Shown here: piece by piece, positions 32,778 to 42,238 of the stretch
How the letters are laid out: every line of letters begins with the position of its first letter
Numbering within the stretch: position 1 is the first letter of the stretch
Assembly: GCA_963713965.1 (NCBI GenBank)
Contig: OY970217.1
Location: forward strand, 1,922,001 to 1,986,000
Length of the DNA stretch: 64,000 nt
From: CALAGB01 sp963713965
Lineage (GTDB): Bacteria; Chloroflexota; Chloroflexia; Thermomicrobiales; Thermomicrobiaceae
Reading direction: 5' to 3'
Position numbers and translations under genes: made by a program
The notes under the pieces: model-generated
What the model saw: only the letters and a program-made list of their open reading frames with translations
Told to the model about the DNA's origin: nothing
Database searches by the model: none

Positions 32778-34934
32778 ATGACTACTCATGATGATCGCTC
32801 AAACCCAGACGCAACGACTCGGAACCGCCCACGGTTTGCGTTCCTAACGCTACCCGCATCACGACGCGGCAAATGGCTCGTCCTCGTCATCTGGTTCGTC
32901 GTCATCGCCGCGGCGAGCCCCTTCGCAGGTCGGCTGAAGTCGGTCGAGCAGAACGGCACATCAGCCTGGTTGCCCGGTAACGCTGAGTCACTCGTCGTGG
33001 ATAACCTGCTCGCCAATTTTCCCCAGGGAGACACCACGACGGCGGTGATCATCTATCGTCGGGATAGCGGACTCACAGCGGACGACCAGGCATCCATCGA
33101 CGCCGGACGGCAGATGCTTTCCATGGACCTGGGCCTGACCGCTATCGGGTCAGTGGTGCGTTCCGAAGATGGGACGTCGACGATCTACTCGATTCCCCTC
33201 AGTTCTGGAGCAAGGGGTGACATCTCCGATCAGGTGAAGCAGATCCGGGAGCGGCTCGCTGCTGCGGCACATGACGGACTCACCGTCAAGCTGACCGGTC
33301 CGGCTGGGTTTGACACCGACATGTCAAACGTGTCGAGCGGCATCGACACGACGCTGCTCCTTGCCGCAGCACTTGTTGTCATCATCCTGCTCTTATTCAC
33401 CTATCGGAGCCCGTTCGTTTGGCTGATTCCGCTCGTCTCAGTCGTGGTGGCCAGTCAACTGGCGAACGGCGTTTTCTATGGCCTGGTGCGCCTGATTGGG
33501 CTCTCGGTTAACAGCCGGAGTGGGGGTATCCTACCGGTTCTCGTAGTCGGCACGGGAACCGACTACGCGCTGCTGCTCATTGCGCGTTACCGCGAAGAGC
33601 TACGCCATGAAGAGGACCATCATCTGGCCATGGCGAGGGCCATGCAGCGCGCTGCACCGGCGATCCTCGCGTCAGCCGCCACCGTCATCATCAGCCTGCT
33701 GTGTCTCCTCGCCGCCGACCTCAACCCGACGCGGGGCCTCGGTCCGGTCGGCGCCGTCGCCATCTTCATCACACTGTTGGCAATGCTGACTCTTTTGCCC
33801 GCCCTGTTTGCCATCTTCGGACGCCGCGTCTTCTGGCCCCTCGTGCCGGTTGCTGGTTCGACACGAAGTGAAGCGTCGAGTCTCTGGTCAGGCATAGGCC
33901 GTCTGGTCGCGCGTGCGCCGCGGCTCGTCTGGGCCACTACCGCGCTCGGGTTGGTTGTGATGTCCGCCGCGTTGCTGAGTCTAAACGCAAACTTGCCGCA
34001 AGCAGACCAATTTCGCAGCACGCCTGAATCGATCGCGGGGCAAAAGCTCATCGCGCGGAGCTTCGCGGCTGGCTTGGGTGAGCCGGATACAGTTGTCGCC
34101 AACGCGGTCACCGCCGCTCAGGTAAAGAACGCGATCTCAGCCACAGGAGGCGTGGTTGATGTACAGCAGAGTGGCCAGAGCGGCAATCTGGTTGCCTTCT
34201 CGACGACGCTGTCCGCGCCACCCAGCAGCCGGGCAGCCTTCGAAACGATCGACCGGCTGCGTGACAATGTCCATGCGGTTCCAGGAGCCAATGCACTGGT
34301 TGGCGGATCGGACGCGATGGATCTGGACGTCGCACGAGCAAATGCCCGCGACGAATTGGTCGTCATGCCGCTTGTCTTAGTGACCGTTTTGATCGTCCTG
34401 GGCGTACTGTTGCGCGCTATCGTTGCGCCGCTCGTTCTGGTCGCGACCGTCGTCCTCTCGTACGGTGCGGCGCTCGGCATGAGCACACTCGTCTTCAGCC
34501 GGATCTTCGGATTCGCTGGTATCGATCCATCGATACCCCTCGTGTGCTTCGTCTTGCTCGTGGCGCTGGGGATCGACTACAACATCTTCCTGATGAGTCG
34601 CATCCATGAGGAATCGGGGCATCTCGGTACTTGGCAGGGAACGCTGCGAGGGTTGTCCGTGACCGGTGGGGTGATCACGTCAGCGGGCATCGTGCTGGCG
34701 GCTACCTTCTCGGTGCTGGTCGTGCTGCCGTTGGTGCCGATGAACGAGCTCGGATTCATCGTCGCGTTCGGTGTGCTGCTCGATACCTTCATCGTACGTT
34801 CGATATTGGTACCGGCGCTAACACTGGATCTCGGTCGACGGATCTGGTGGCCCAGCAGTCTCTCGCGGCACTCACGGCTGCGCGTAGAACGACAGGAGAC
34901 GATCATCGAACACTTCGCGGAGACTGACGACTGA
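32778..34934 (+). CDS. MMPL/RND-superfamily transporter
   Basis: A 718-residue inner-membrane exporter driven by the proton gradient. After one N-terminal transmembrane helix (GKWLVLVIWFVVIAAASPF) comes a periplasmic loop, then a helix bundle with the family signature 'GTGTDYALLLIARYREEL'. A second half mirrors the first, with 'ALGIDYNIFLMSRIHEE'. The duplicated layout, with D-Y in each half, is standard for MMPL proteins, which move lipids or hydrophobic drugs. It lies 254 bases after the ArsR and membrane-protein pair and is probably part of the same regulated unit, possibly with its own control at the inverted repeat upstream. Confidence 0.9.
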   Translation: MTTHDDRSNPDATTRNRPRFAFLTLPASRRGKWLVLVIWFVVIAAASPFAGRLKSVEQNGTSAWLPGNAESLVVDNLLANFPQGDTTTAVIIYRRDSGLTADDQASIDAGRQMLSMDLGLTAIGSVVRSEDGTSTIYSIPLSSGARGDISDQVKQIRERLAAAAHDGLTVKLTGPAGFDTDMSNVSSGIDTTLLLAAALVVIILLLFTYRSPFVWLIPLVSVVVASQLANGVFYGLVRLIGLSVNSRSGGILPVLVVGTGTDYALLLIARYREELRHEEDHHLAMARAMQRAAPAILASAATVIISLLCLLAADLNPTRGLGPVGAVAIFITLLAMLTLLPALFAIFGRRVFWPLVPVAGSTRSEASSLWSGIGRLVARAPRLVWATTALGLVVMSAALLSLNANLPQADQFRSTPESIAGQKLIARSFAAGLGEPDTVVANAVTAAQVKNAISATGGVVDVQQSGQSGNLVAFSTTLSAPPSSRAAFETIDRLRDNVHAVPGANALVGGSDAMDLDVARANARDELVVMPLVLVTVLIVLGVLLRAIVAPLVLVATVVLSYGAALGMSTLVFSRIFGFAGIDPSIPLVCFVLLVALGIDYNIFLMSRIHEESGHLGTWQGTLRGLSVTGGVITSAGIVLAATFSVLVVLPLVPMNELGFIVAFGVLLDTFIVRSILVPALTLDLGRRIWWPSSLSRHSRLRVERQETIIEHFAETDD

Positions 34935-34941
34935 TCCAGCG

Positions 34942-36228
34942 TCAGACCGGCTCTTCGATGAGCGCAGGCTGGTGTACGCGCACCGAGCGATGGATGAGCT
35001 GTAGTCCCAGGCTGAGCGGAATGACCAGGAGGAATCCGGCAATCAATGGCGTGACCGGCTTGAACTCGTAGAGCCACCCAGCCGCGAACGGCGCCAGCGC
35101 GAAGCCGGTTCCTCCCATGATCTCGGCCAGGGCGAACGCTCGCTGACGGTAGCGCTCGTCGACGATCTCGCCGAAGGCGGCCGAGAAGAGGGACCAGGCA
35201 ACTGGGTAGCCGCCCCGCAGAACGTAGGCGATGGCGAAGAGGAAGATCGACCTCCCCAGGACCAGTATTCCCAGCGTCCCACCCACCGCCACGATCGAGA
35301 GGCCGATGGCCAGTAGTGGCTGATCGAAGGGCCGCACCCGGCTGATGATGAGCCAGATGCCGATGCTGCCGATGGCCGAAGCTGAACCGAGGATACCGAT
35401 AGTGCCAGTATCGATTCCCCGCACGTCCTGCAAGTAATTGGGGACGAGCGTCATGCCGAGCGTTAGCGTGAAGATGGTCGCCATCTCCAGCAAGCAGAGG
35501 AGTAAGATCGGCCGCTGTGAGATGGTTGAGCGATAGGTGACGGGCGGCCCAGAATGTTGCTGGATCGGTCGTGGCGTGATGGTCGAAAAGACGCTGACCG
35601 CCACAGCCGTGAAGCCTGCCGCCACGAAGAGGGTCGCACGCAATCCGAATAGATCGGCCACGATGCCGCCGATGGCCGGAGTCGCCAGCAGAGCCAGGGC
35701 TGGCCCCACCGTATAGATCAGCGTGAAAGCCCGCGTCCGCTGCCGGCCCGACCCGGCGACTTCGGCGATGGTGCTCGAGATACTGGGGAAGGCGATGTTA
35801 CCCACCGCCATGATCATGCCCATAGGGATCAGCTGCCACCAGCTCTGCGCCACGCCGAAGAGGAACATGCTGAGGGCCGTCATCGTGCGGGCGCCGACGA
35901 TCAGCCGCCGTGGCGGGATGTGATCGCTGGCGATGCCGCTCGGCATCAGGGCGAAGAGGCGCAGCACGCCCATCAACCCCAGCACCACGCCGATCTGCGC
36001 CGGATTAGCGCCCAACGCAGCGATATAGAGGGGCCACAGCGTCTGATAAACGCCGAAGGCCCCCTCATTGAATGACATGGCGACGAAGATTCGGGTATTG
36101 TCCCGACTGAGCCCCAGACTTGGCTTTTTCACCCACGTTGCCTTCACCACGCGCCGATCAGACGCGATAGTATAGCGGCTGTTCGACCGCGATGCCGCGA
36201 TTCTCCGCGGGGTGTGATTTTCGGGCAC
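34942..36228 (-). CDS. MFS transporter
   Basis: A 428-residue major facilitator. TM1 contains 'VAMSFNEGAFGVYQTLWPLY' and the loop between TM2 and TM3 is 'PSGIASDHIPPRRLIVGART', a variant of the MFS D-R-x-G-R-R motif. Twelve hydrophobic segments can be counted. The start shown is a GTG at 36228; the first 40 residues are polar and Arg-rich, so an internal GTG may be the real start. It is convergent with the MMPL gene, with 7 bases between the stops, and not obviously related to the two MFS paralogues at 15.7 and 37.6 kb. Substrate unknown. Confidence 0.82.
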   Translation of the reverse strand: MPENHTPRRIAASRSNSRYTIASDRRVVKATWVKKPSLGLSRDNTRIFVAMSFNEGAFGVYQTLWPLYIAALGANPAQIGVVLGLMGVLRLFALMPSGIASDHIPPRRLIVGARTMTALSMFLFGVAQSWWQLIPMGMIMAVGNIAFPSISSTIAEVAGSGRQRTRAFTLIYTVGPALALLATPAIGGIVADLFGLRATLFVAAGFTAVAVSVFSTITPRPIQQHSGPPVTYRSTISQRPILLLCLLEMATIFTLTLGMTLVPNYLQDVRGIDTGTIGILGSASAIGSIGIWLIISRVRPFDQPLLAIGLSIVAVGGTLGILVLGRSIFLFAIAYVLRGGYPVAWSLFSAAFGEIVDERYRQRAFALAEIMGGTGFALAPFAAGWLYEFKPVTPLIAGFLLVIPLSLGLQLIHRSVRVHQPALIEEPV

Positions 36229-36318
36229 AATCAGGCCGCCAGGTCTGGCTGGATGAGACCCGAGAGGTCATAATGGCTCTGCGTTCGAGACCGTGCATAA
36301 AGGGAATGGGGAAGCCTG

Positions 36319-37353
36319 ATGATCGACCTTGTGAGTGATACCGCGACCCGTCCGTCGGCGGAGATGCGCCGCTATATGGCCGATGCTCCGGTCGGTGACG
36401 AGCAGATTCGGGAAGACCCGAGCGTCAACCGCCTGCAGGAGATGGTGGCCGAACTCACCGGCAAAGAAGAGGCCCTCTTCCTGCCATCGGGAACCATGTG
36501 CAACGCCATTGGCATCAAAGTCCACACGCAGCCCGGCGACCGTATCGTGCTCGAGCGTTACGCACATCCCTTCACGTCGGAGGCAGGCGGGCCCGGATTG
36601 CTGGCCGGCGTCATGACCATGCTGATTGAGGGAGATCGTGGCGTCTACACGGCCGAGCAGCTCGAAGAGGTGATGCCGGCCTACTCTTACCACTCGGCGC
36701 CCACCACGCTGGTGCTGATCGAGAACACTCACAACCGTGGCAGCGGCAAGATCTGGCCGCTGGAGGGAGTCAACGCGGTGGCCGAGACGGCGCACCGGCT
36801 CGGCGCCAAGACGCACATGGACGGTGCGCGGCTCATGAATGCCGCCGTTGCCAGCGGGATCCCGGCCAGCAAATGGGCCGAAAACATGGACACCGTTTGG
36901 ATCGACCTGTCTAAGGGGCTCGGCGCACCGGTCGGCGGAGTGTTGGCAGGCGATCACGAGACGATGGAGCGGGCGCGCCGCTACAAGCACATGTTCGGCG
37001 GCGCCATGCGCCAGGCCGGCATCATCGCCGCGGGCGGTGTCTACGCCCTGGAGCACAACGTGGATCGTCTGGCGGAAGACCACGAGAACGCCAAGCGGCT
37101 GGCACGCGGCCTGGCCGACATGCCAGGCATCGGCATCGACCCGGACGACATCGAGACCAACCTGGTCTATTTCGACGTCGGCGAGTCCGGCAAGACGGCG
37201 GCCGAGATCACGGCGGCGATGAAGGAGAAAGGCGTGCGCATGGGCGCCGTCGGCAAGCATCGCATCCGCGCCGTCACGCACCTGGACGTCACACGCGATG
37301 AGATCGATCAGGCGATTCAGACCGTGGCAGAGGTCGTCGTCGGGCGAGGCTAG
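36319..37353 (+). CDS. ltaE: low-specificity L-threonine aldolase
   Basis: A 344-residue PLP enzyme that splits L-threonine or L-allo-threonine into glycine and acetaldehyde. It opens with the typical 'MIDLVSDTATRPSAEMR' and has 'PVGDEQIREDPSVNRLQ' and 'LFLPSGTMCNAIGIK'. The 'HMDGARLMNA' contains the PLP-contacting Asp and Arg. The Schiff-base lysine K199 is in WIDLSKGLGAPVGG. Length is normal. The upstream region is divergent from the MFS gene. A repeat-rich gap follows the stop codon. Confidence 0.93.
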   Translation: MIDLVSDTATRPSAEMRRYMADAPVGDEQIREDPSVNRLQEMVAELTGKEEALFLPSGTMCNAIGIKVHTQPGDRIVLERYAHPFTSEAGGPGLLAGVMTMLIEGDRGVYTAEQLEEVMPAYSYHSAPTTLVLIENTHNRGSGKIWPLEGVNAVAETAHRLGAKTHMDGARLMNAAVASGIPASKWAENMDTVWIDLSKGLGAPVGGVLAGDHETMERARRYKHMFGGAMRQAGIIAAGGVYALEHNVDRLAEDHENAKRLARGLADMPGIGIDPDDIETNLVYFDVGESGKTAAEITAAMKEKGVRMGAVGKHRIRAVTHLDVTRDEIDQAIQTVAEVVVGRG

Positions 37354-37404
37354 ACGCACCCGGGACGACGCCGAGAGTGAAATACGCTGAGATACGTTGG
37401 CAAT

Positions 37405-37530
37405 CGCCGGTGCCCGCGCGGGGCTGAAGCCGCAGCGCTAACCTAGACGAAGCCCGCTCAAGCGGACTGAACATCCGTGGGAAATCGTAGGGGCAGTCCC
37501 TCCGTGGCTGCCCTTCCACCGCAGGCCGAT
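37405..37530. repeat. dispersed intergenic repeat, copy B
   Basis: This stretch shares ordered blocks with 5541-5700: GACGAAGCCC, TCGTAGGGGCA and TGCCCTTC..CCGCAGGCCGA. It also contains its own short inverted repeats such as GCCCGCTCAAGCGG. It lies in the 284-base gap between threonine aldolase and a convergent MFS gene. No coding signal. Confidence 0.5.
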
Positions 37531-37637
37531 GACCGTCACCAGATTTCCAACAAATTCATCAATCTCCGCCAACGAAGAGAGATCCCCCGCTGCGGATCAG
37601 GATGACATAAGTATTTTTGTCGACCTTCTGGGGTGCC

Positions 37638-38921
37638 TCAGTCCGCCGTCTCGATCTCGGCGATTGTCTGCCTGTCAGCATCGGAATCTGATCCGGTCCG
37701 TGGCTTGTCCAATGCTCGCAGAGTCGGGTTGACGAGGACTCCCAGGGTCGTGAATGCCAACGCCCCCGCGATCAGGCCCAGGGTCATTCGCAGGCTGCCG
37801 TACTCGATCAGTAGTCCGGCCGCCAACATCCCCACCGGCATCGCCACCCAGGCGATGGCCGTGATCATCCCGAAGAGGCGTCCACGCATGTTGGCGGGTG
37901 TTCGCTCCTGGAAGACTGTCATCAAAAGCGGATTGATCGGTCCCGAGGCGATCCCGATGACCACCAGCGCGGCGATGGTGATCGCTAGCCGTGGGGTCAT
38001 CACCAGCACCCAGGCCGGAATCATCGAGAGGAGGAAGGCGCTCACGAAGGTCAGGCGCCGCGAGACGCGGTGGCCGATGGCACCGTACGCCAGCGTACCG
38101 ATCACCGCGCCGATGCCGAACGCTGCCATCATGATCCCCAGATCCAGTGCGCTGCCGTAGATCTGCCGGGCGTAGACCGGGAAGATGACGTCGAAGAGGG
38201 GCGCGGTAATGAAATTGACCAGCGCCACGATGATCAGCATGGTGAAAATGAGCCGATCGCCTAACACGAAGCGAAATGACTCGCCCAGCTGCGTGAGATA
38301 ACGCTCCGAACCGTCTTCGTTAGCCGCCTGCCGCGCTGGCGACGGAATGATCGCAACAATCGCAACCGCCGAGAAGGCGAAGGTCGCGGCATCGATCAAC
38401 AGAACGTTGCTCGCCGAGAAGAGCGCGATCAGGACTCCGGCGAGGGGCGGTCCCAGCAGCATCGACGCGCGCTGGATGCCCGTATAGGCCGCGTTGGCCC
38501 GCTCCAGTGGCATTCCAGCAGGCTCGGCGAGATCGGGGAGCAGGCTCTGGCGCGCCGTACTGCCGGGAGCGTCGAAGAGGGCACCCAGGAAGACCAGGAG
38601 CATCAGCTCCCAGAAGTGGATGCCGATCGTACGGTCGAGCAGCGGGATGAGAGCCACCGCGCCACCGCTCGCGATGTCCGCCAGCACGCTCATGCGCTTG
38701 AATCCGGTGCGATCGACAATAGTGCCGCCGAAGATCCCGGCGATGATCGTTGGTAGGGCCGTCAAGGCGGCCACGATGCCGGTCTTGGAGGCACTCCCAG
38801 TCGTCTGGAGCACAAACCAGGGGATGGCCACCATCGTCAGCATATTGCCGACGTTGGAGACGGCGTTGGCGGTCAACAGGGTCAGAAGCGGGAGGCGGCG
38901 TGAGACGGATGGCGCGGACAC
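37638..38921 (-). CDS. MFS transporter, paralogue of the one at 15.7 kb
   Basis: A 427-residue major facilitator with 12 hydrophobic segments. It begins with a GTG at 38921 preceded by AGAGGG. The TM2-TM3 loop reads 'IVDRTGFKRMSVLAD', followed by ALIPLLDR and 'APGSTARQSLLPDLAEPAG'. These blocks recur in the 15664-16926 transporter, so the two arose by duplication. Likely an exporter of a small molecule; the substrate is unknown. It is convergent with threonine aldolase, and the strong terminator at 39040-39075 separates it from the secreted-protein gene upstream. Confidence 0.85.
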   Translation of the reverse strand: MSAPSVSRRLPLLTLLTANAVSNVGNMLTMVAIPWFVLQTTGSASKTGIVAALTALPTIIAGIFGGTIVDRTGFKRMSVLADIASGGAVALIPLLDRTIGIHFWELMLLVFLGALFDAPGSTARQSLLPDLAEPAGMPLERANAAYTGIQRASMLLGPPLAGVLIALFSASNVLLIDAATFAFSAVAIVAIIPSPARQAANEDGSERYLTQLGESFRFVLGDRLIFTMLIIVALVNFITAPLFDVIFPVYARQIYGSALDLGIMMAAFGIGAVIGTLAYGAIGHRVSRRLTFVSAFLLSMIPAWVLVMTPRLAITIAALVVIGIASGPINPLLMTVFQERTPANMRGRLFGMITAIAWVAMPVGMLAAGLLIEYGSLRMTLGLIAGALAFTTLGVLVNPTLRALDKPRTGSDSDADRQTIAEIETAD

Positions 38922-39039
38922 GTCACCCTCTTTCTAGTACTTGGCGCATTCCGCTGCTTTCCGTGCAGGGAGCGGCTTGACGAATTTGGCCTCTCTACAG
39001 GCTATCGGTTGCGCCCGTAGAGGACAAGACGGACCGCGG

Positions 39040-39075
39040 AAAAAGAGACGACCGGCTCGCAGTGCCGGTCGTCTC
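39040..39075 (-). terminator. intrinsic terminator of the secreted-protein gene
   Basis: GAGACGACCGGC (39045-39056) and GCCGGTCGTCTC (39064-39075) form a perfect 12-base stem with a 7-base loop. On the minus strand it is followed by TTTTT (39044-39040), 38 bases past the stop codon of the gene ending at 39114. Confidence 0.9.
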
Positions 39076-39113
39076 AACTGTCCTCGGAAGATTGGTCGTG
39101 GAACGTTCGACTG

Positions 39114-40748
39114 CTACGGCGAACGCACCTCGACCCAGTTGCTCTGATTGAGCTTCAACGCCTGGAAGGTGTTGTATGACAGCTCGATCACCCAGTGTGC
39201 TTGCCAGCTTGCCAGATCCTGGCTGGCGACCGTGTCACCCACCGTGCACCAGAGCGTCACTCCGTTGGCGGTGAGCTGGATGCGCTGGCCGGGGATGTAG
39301 CCCGGATGGACGCAGTAGTAGCCGTTCGGATCGAGCGACCAGCCCGCCGCGGCCTGCCCCCAGCTGGAGTACTTTCTCAGTGTGTTGTTCCACCAGCCGG
39401 TCGTGTAGCTCGGCGAGTAGAAGGCAGCATGGCCGGTGCCGATCAGGCTGAGCTTTTGGCTCGCCAGCGTCACAAGCGGCTGCTTCAGGTCCGAGATCAG
39501 CGAACCTTCGGTCCCCAGCACGCCATTGACGAAATCGTTGAGCGTTGGGTCTTGCCAGTTCGGATTGGCCGAACCGGTGAAGTAGTCCGCCAGCACCGCG
39601 CGCCAGTCGCTGTTGCCCTGATGAAGCTCCGAGAGCTTCTTGGCGGCGAAGTCGGCGTTGACCAGAGGATCGAGCCGATAGGCTTCGTCCCCGAGGTAGT
39701 CGCTGCGCACGCCGAAGTATCCTTCGCGACCGTCGCTAGATTGGAAGAGCGGATTGTAGCCGCTCGACACTTTGGCGACGGCGGCCAGCAGATACGGATC
39801 GATGCCGTACTGCGCGGCTTTGTTAGTGATGATCTCACCCCACGGAACCTGGCTTGCCAGCGCATCGAGATTCGCGTCACTCGGCTCGGTCAGACCGTGC
39901 CAGGCGCGATATTGCAGACCGACGTTGCCCGACTCCACCTGCCAGTTAGCCGGATTGTCCGGCGTGTAGGTGAGGACGCGGCGCTCGAAGGCCTGCATCA
40001 AGATGCGCTTCTGCTTGCCTCCAACCATGGAGTCGACCCAGTAGGGCTCCGTCAGCGGATGTCCCACCAGGTACTGCTGAGACACCGTCTGGCTGGAGAG
40101 CCAGTCGACGAAGATCTTGGGGATGTTGTGACCCAGCTGGTCGTCATAACCAGAAAGAATCACGTTGCTGTTGGAGACCGCCCCCGACTGGACGGTGCCA
40201 TCCGCGCCGAGGAGGGACGTGACGTTCTGCCCGGTAAGATTTGAGCTTCGATTCTTATCGATATTTGTCCCGACGGATGCGACGGACGCGATGGCCGCGA
40301 ACGTCGGCGCGACGGGATTGTTGGTGATATCGCCAACGACGGGGATGTAGGCTGGTTCAGATTTGACGAACGAGTTGTTGCCGACCTGAATCTGGCCCGC
40401 GATCAGATCGCGCACCAGGAGCCCGGCCGTGACATACCAATTTGACTGGGGATCCCGACTCGGGTCGGTGATCTCCATACGACCTTTATCGAAATAGAAC
40501 ACGGATCGATATCCATTGGGAGACTCTTGATATGGCTCACGGGTCATGGCGCGCATCGCCGGACCCCACAGCCACGCTCTGCTCTGGCCGGATCTTGCGG
40601 CCGCACCATCGGCTTTTGACCACAGCGCTGCGACAGCTGTTGGAGCCGATTGTGGATCAAGACTGAGTTCGTTCCCGAGGACGGTGGCTGGTGCCGCGAA
40701 CATCGTCATGAGGGCGACGATGCCGCCAAGCAGAATCCACCTCTTCAA
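39114..40748 (-). CDS. secreted transglycosylase-fold protein lacking the catalytic Glu
   Basis: A 544-residue exported protein. I place the start at a TTG at 40748 because GAGGGAGGGAA lies just upstream and a signal peptide (KRWILLGGIVALMTMFAAPA) begins at once. The frame is open to 41054 but the extra residues look non-coding. The middle has 'RILMQAFERRVLTYTPDNPA', part of a domain I know from Chloroflexota exoproteins. Residues of about 315-400 resemble a soluble lytic transglycosylase: 'YGIDPYLLAAVAKVSSGYNP'. The catalytic Glu of the usual E-S-x-F/Y-N-P motif is replaced by Ser, so it may bind rather than cut glycan (inference). The C-terminus has an SCP-less beta-rich region with paired cysteines. 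Confidence 0.75.
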   Translation of the reverse strand: MKRWILLGGIVALMTMFAAPATVLGNELSLDPQSAPTAVAALWSKADGAAARSGQSRAWLWGPAMRAMTREPYQESPNGYRSVFYFDKGRMEITDPSRDPQSNWYVTAGLLVRDLIAGQIQVGNNSFVKSEPAYIPVVGDITNNPVAPTFAAIASVASVGTNIDKNRSSNLTGQNVTSLLGADGTVQSGAVSNSNVILSGYDDQLGHNIPKIFVDWLSSQTVSQQYLVGHPLTEPYWVDSMVGGKQKRILMQAFERRVLTYTPDNPANWQVESGNVGLQYRAWHGLTEPSDANLDALASQVPWGEIITNKAAQYGIDPYLLAAVAKVSSGYNPLFQSSDGREGYFGVRSDYLGDEAYRLDPLVNADFAAKKLSELHQGNSDWRAVLADYFTGSANPNWQDPTLNDFVNGVLGTEGSLISDLKQPLVTLASQKLSLIGTGHAAFYSPSYTTGWWNNTLRKYSSWGQAAAGWSLDPNGYYCVHPGYIPGQRIQLTANGVTLWCTVGDTVASQDLASWQAHWVIELSYNTFQALKLNQSNWVEVRSP

Positions 40749-41378
40749 TGATTCCCTCCCTCGCCACGTGCCGCTCCGTAAGCGTTTGCGAAATGCAATG
40801 CAACCACGGATACGCGCGCGACAACGCCTGTAGGGAAATCCCCGCATTTCCACAACATGCGTCCGGCTCAATTGCGAACCGGTGCGATCAGCAATCGCGT
40901 ACCCAGGCCCAGCGGCGGGCAGCGCATATCCTACAGGGGTATTTGACGAAAAACAAGGAAATGAACGAATTGGTAGATTTTGTGACGGGAAGACACCGAA
41001 AACGGCTTCAAAGTGGTGCGTACGAACGCGAGAGCGCAAGTGACTCGCGGACACTTTTGCGCGAGATGGTCAAGGTGACAGTTCGTTAATCGGTTTTTCG
41101 GGAGCCCAACGACAGTTAGAGTTCGACGCTTTCGTACGAGGCTTGCGCGATTTACGGCTTCGAACAATAGATGTCGGCCGCGCGAATCCGGCTATCCTAC
41201 ACCGTCACGACGTGCCGCATTCACGCATGAATGTAACGATTTCAGCGGGTCTCCTCCGCGATTGGCGATCCGCAAACGAATACGTGCGCAACTTGAATGC
41301 CGCGGTGTGCATCCTGCTGACAGGTGCGGAAGAGACGGACAACGATGAAGCGCGCCGCGTAACGTAGAAAGAGGCGGT
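40749..41378. other. gene-poor gap
   Basis: This is 630 bases between the secreted-protein gene and the pterin dehydratase gene. Only weak frames exist (for example 41143-41367, 74 residues, no ribosome binding site and no recognisable family). I see no RNA gene, strong hairpin or repeat. It probably holds the two divergent promoters. Confidence 0.5.
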
Positions 41379-41666
41379 ATGACGCGACTGACAGAGGCAG
41401 ATCTGGGTCGAGAACTGGCACAGCTTGAAGGCTGGCAGATGGAAGAGAGGGTTCTACGCAAGGAATTTCGCTTCAAGACCTTCTCCGGAGCCATGAAGTT
41501 CGTGAATCAGGTGGCCGATATCGCTCGTTCTCAGCGCCACCACCCGGAGATCTGGAACAGTTACAACCGGGTGCGTCTGTCGCTAACTACGCACGACGAG
41601 GGTGGCATCAGCGATAAAGATGTAGCATTTGCTCGGGCGGTCGAGGATTCACGTAATCCCGCGTAA
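41379..41666 (+). CDS. phhB: 4a-hydroxytetrahydrobiopterin dehydratase (PCD/DCoH)
   Basis: A 95-residue single-domain enzyme that regenerates the pterin cofactor by dehydrating the 4a-carbinolamine. The family motif is clear: 'EFRFKTFSGAMKFVNQVADI' and 'SQRHHPEIWNSYNRVRLSLT', with the catalytic His pair in RHHPE, then 'HDEGGISDKDVAFARAVED'. AGAGGCGG precedes the ATG. No aromatic amino-acid hydroxylase is adjacent, so it may serve molybdopterin or another pterin pathway, as many bacterial copies do. Confidence 0.93.
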   Translation: MTRLTEADLGRELAQLEGWQMEERVLRKEFRFKTFSGAMKFVNQVADIARSQRHHPEIWNSYNRVRLSLTTHDEGGISDKDVAFARAVEDSRNPA

Positions 41667-41752
41667 GTGACGTGGAACCAGACAGCTGAATAGCGCCAGT
41701 GCGCAATATCCGCTGCGTGATGTGCCGGAAGAGTCGGGGCCGCCATGGCAGG

Positions 41753-42238
41753 CTATCCGGACCGCGACGCGCGCAGCAGGTCGCGCGTGAGCTCCGCCTG
41801 GCCCAGATGCTCGGCCGTATGGCGCGCCACCACGATCAGCACCGCGAGTCCGGTGATCTCGCCGCGGCGCGGGTGTGAGTAGGTACGCTGCAGATCGGCG
41901 TGCGTGAGCAACGTAAGCACAGCCTCCAGGTTGGGTCGCAACGTCTCCCAGCGTTGCTGGATAGCCGCAGTGGAGGGTCCGGCCGCCTGAAACTCGGCTT
42001 CGCGCTGGCGATTCACCGGCTGGCCCCCGAGAATCTCCACCACGTTCTCCTCGACGGTGCCAAAGGTATGAATCGCCAGAGCGTAGAGGCTGTTGGCCTC
42101 CGGTGCGGGCGGTCGCCAGTTCAGCGCCGCTTCGTCAAGGCCGTCCAGCGTGGCGACGAGCCGGTTCAGCGAGCTGGTGATGAACCGCCAGAAGGAGGCG
42201 ACCTCTCGGCTGGCGAATCCCGCATCATGCGCGATCAT
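41753..42238 (-). CDS. DinB-like metal-binding protein
   Basis: A 161-residue four-helix-bundle protein of the DinB/YfiT superfamily. Family-typical segments are 'FITSSLNRLVATLDGLDEAA', LNWRPPAPEANSLYALAIH (first metal-ligand His) and 'VVARHTAEHLGQAELTRDL', which holds the later His pair. Members include bacillithiol and mycothiol S-transferases and maleylpyruvate isomerases; the exact reaction is unknown. I start at the ATG at 42238 with AGGGGA 7 bases upstream. The frame is open to 42343. Confidence 0.82.
   Translation of the reverse strand: MIAHDAGFASREVASFWRFITSSLNRLVATLDGLDEAALNWRPPAPEANSLYALAIHTFGTVEENVVEILGGQPVNRQREAEFQAAGPSTAAIQQRWETLRPNLEAVLTLLTHADLQRTYSHPRRGEITGLAVLIVVARHTAEHLGQAELTRDLLRASRSG

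Noticed and set aside
41143..41367. 74-residue plus-strand frame before the pterin dehydratase gene
   Set aside because: No Shine-Dalgarno sequence, no recognisable motif and composition unlike the neighbours. It is probably chance.
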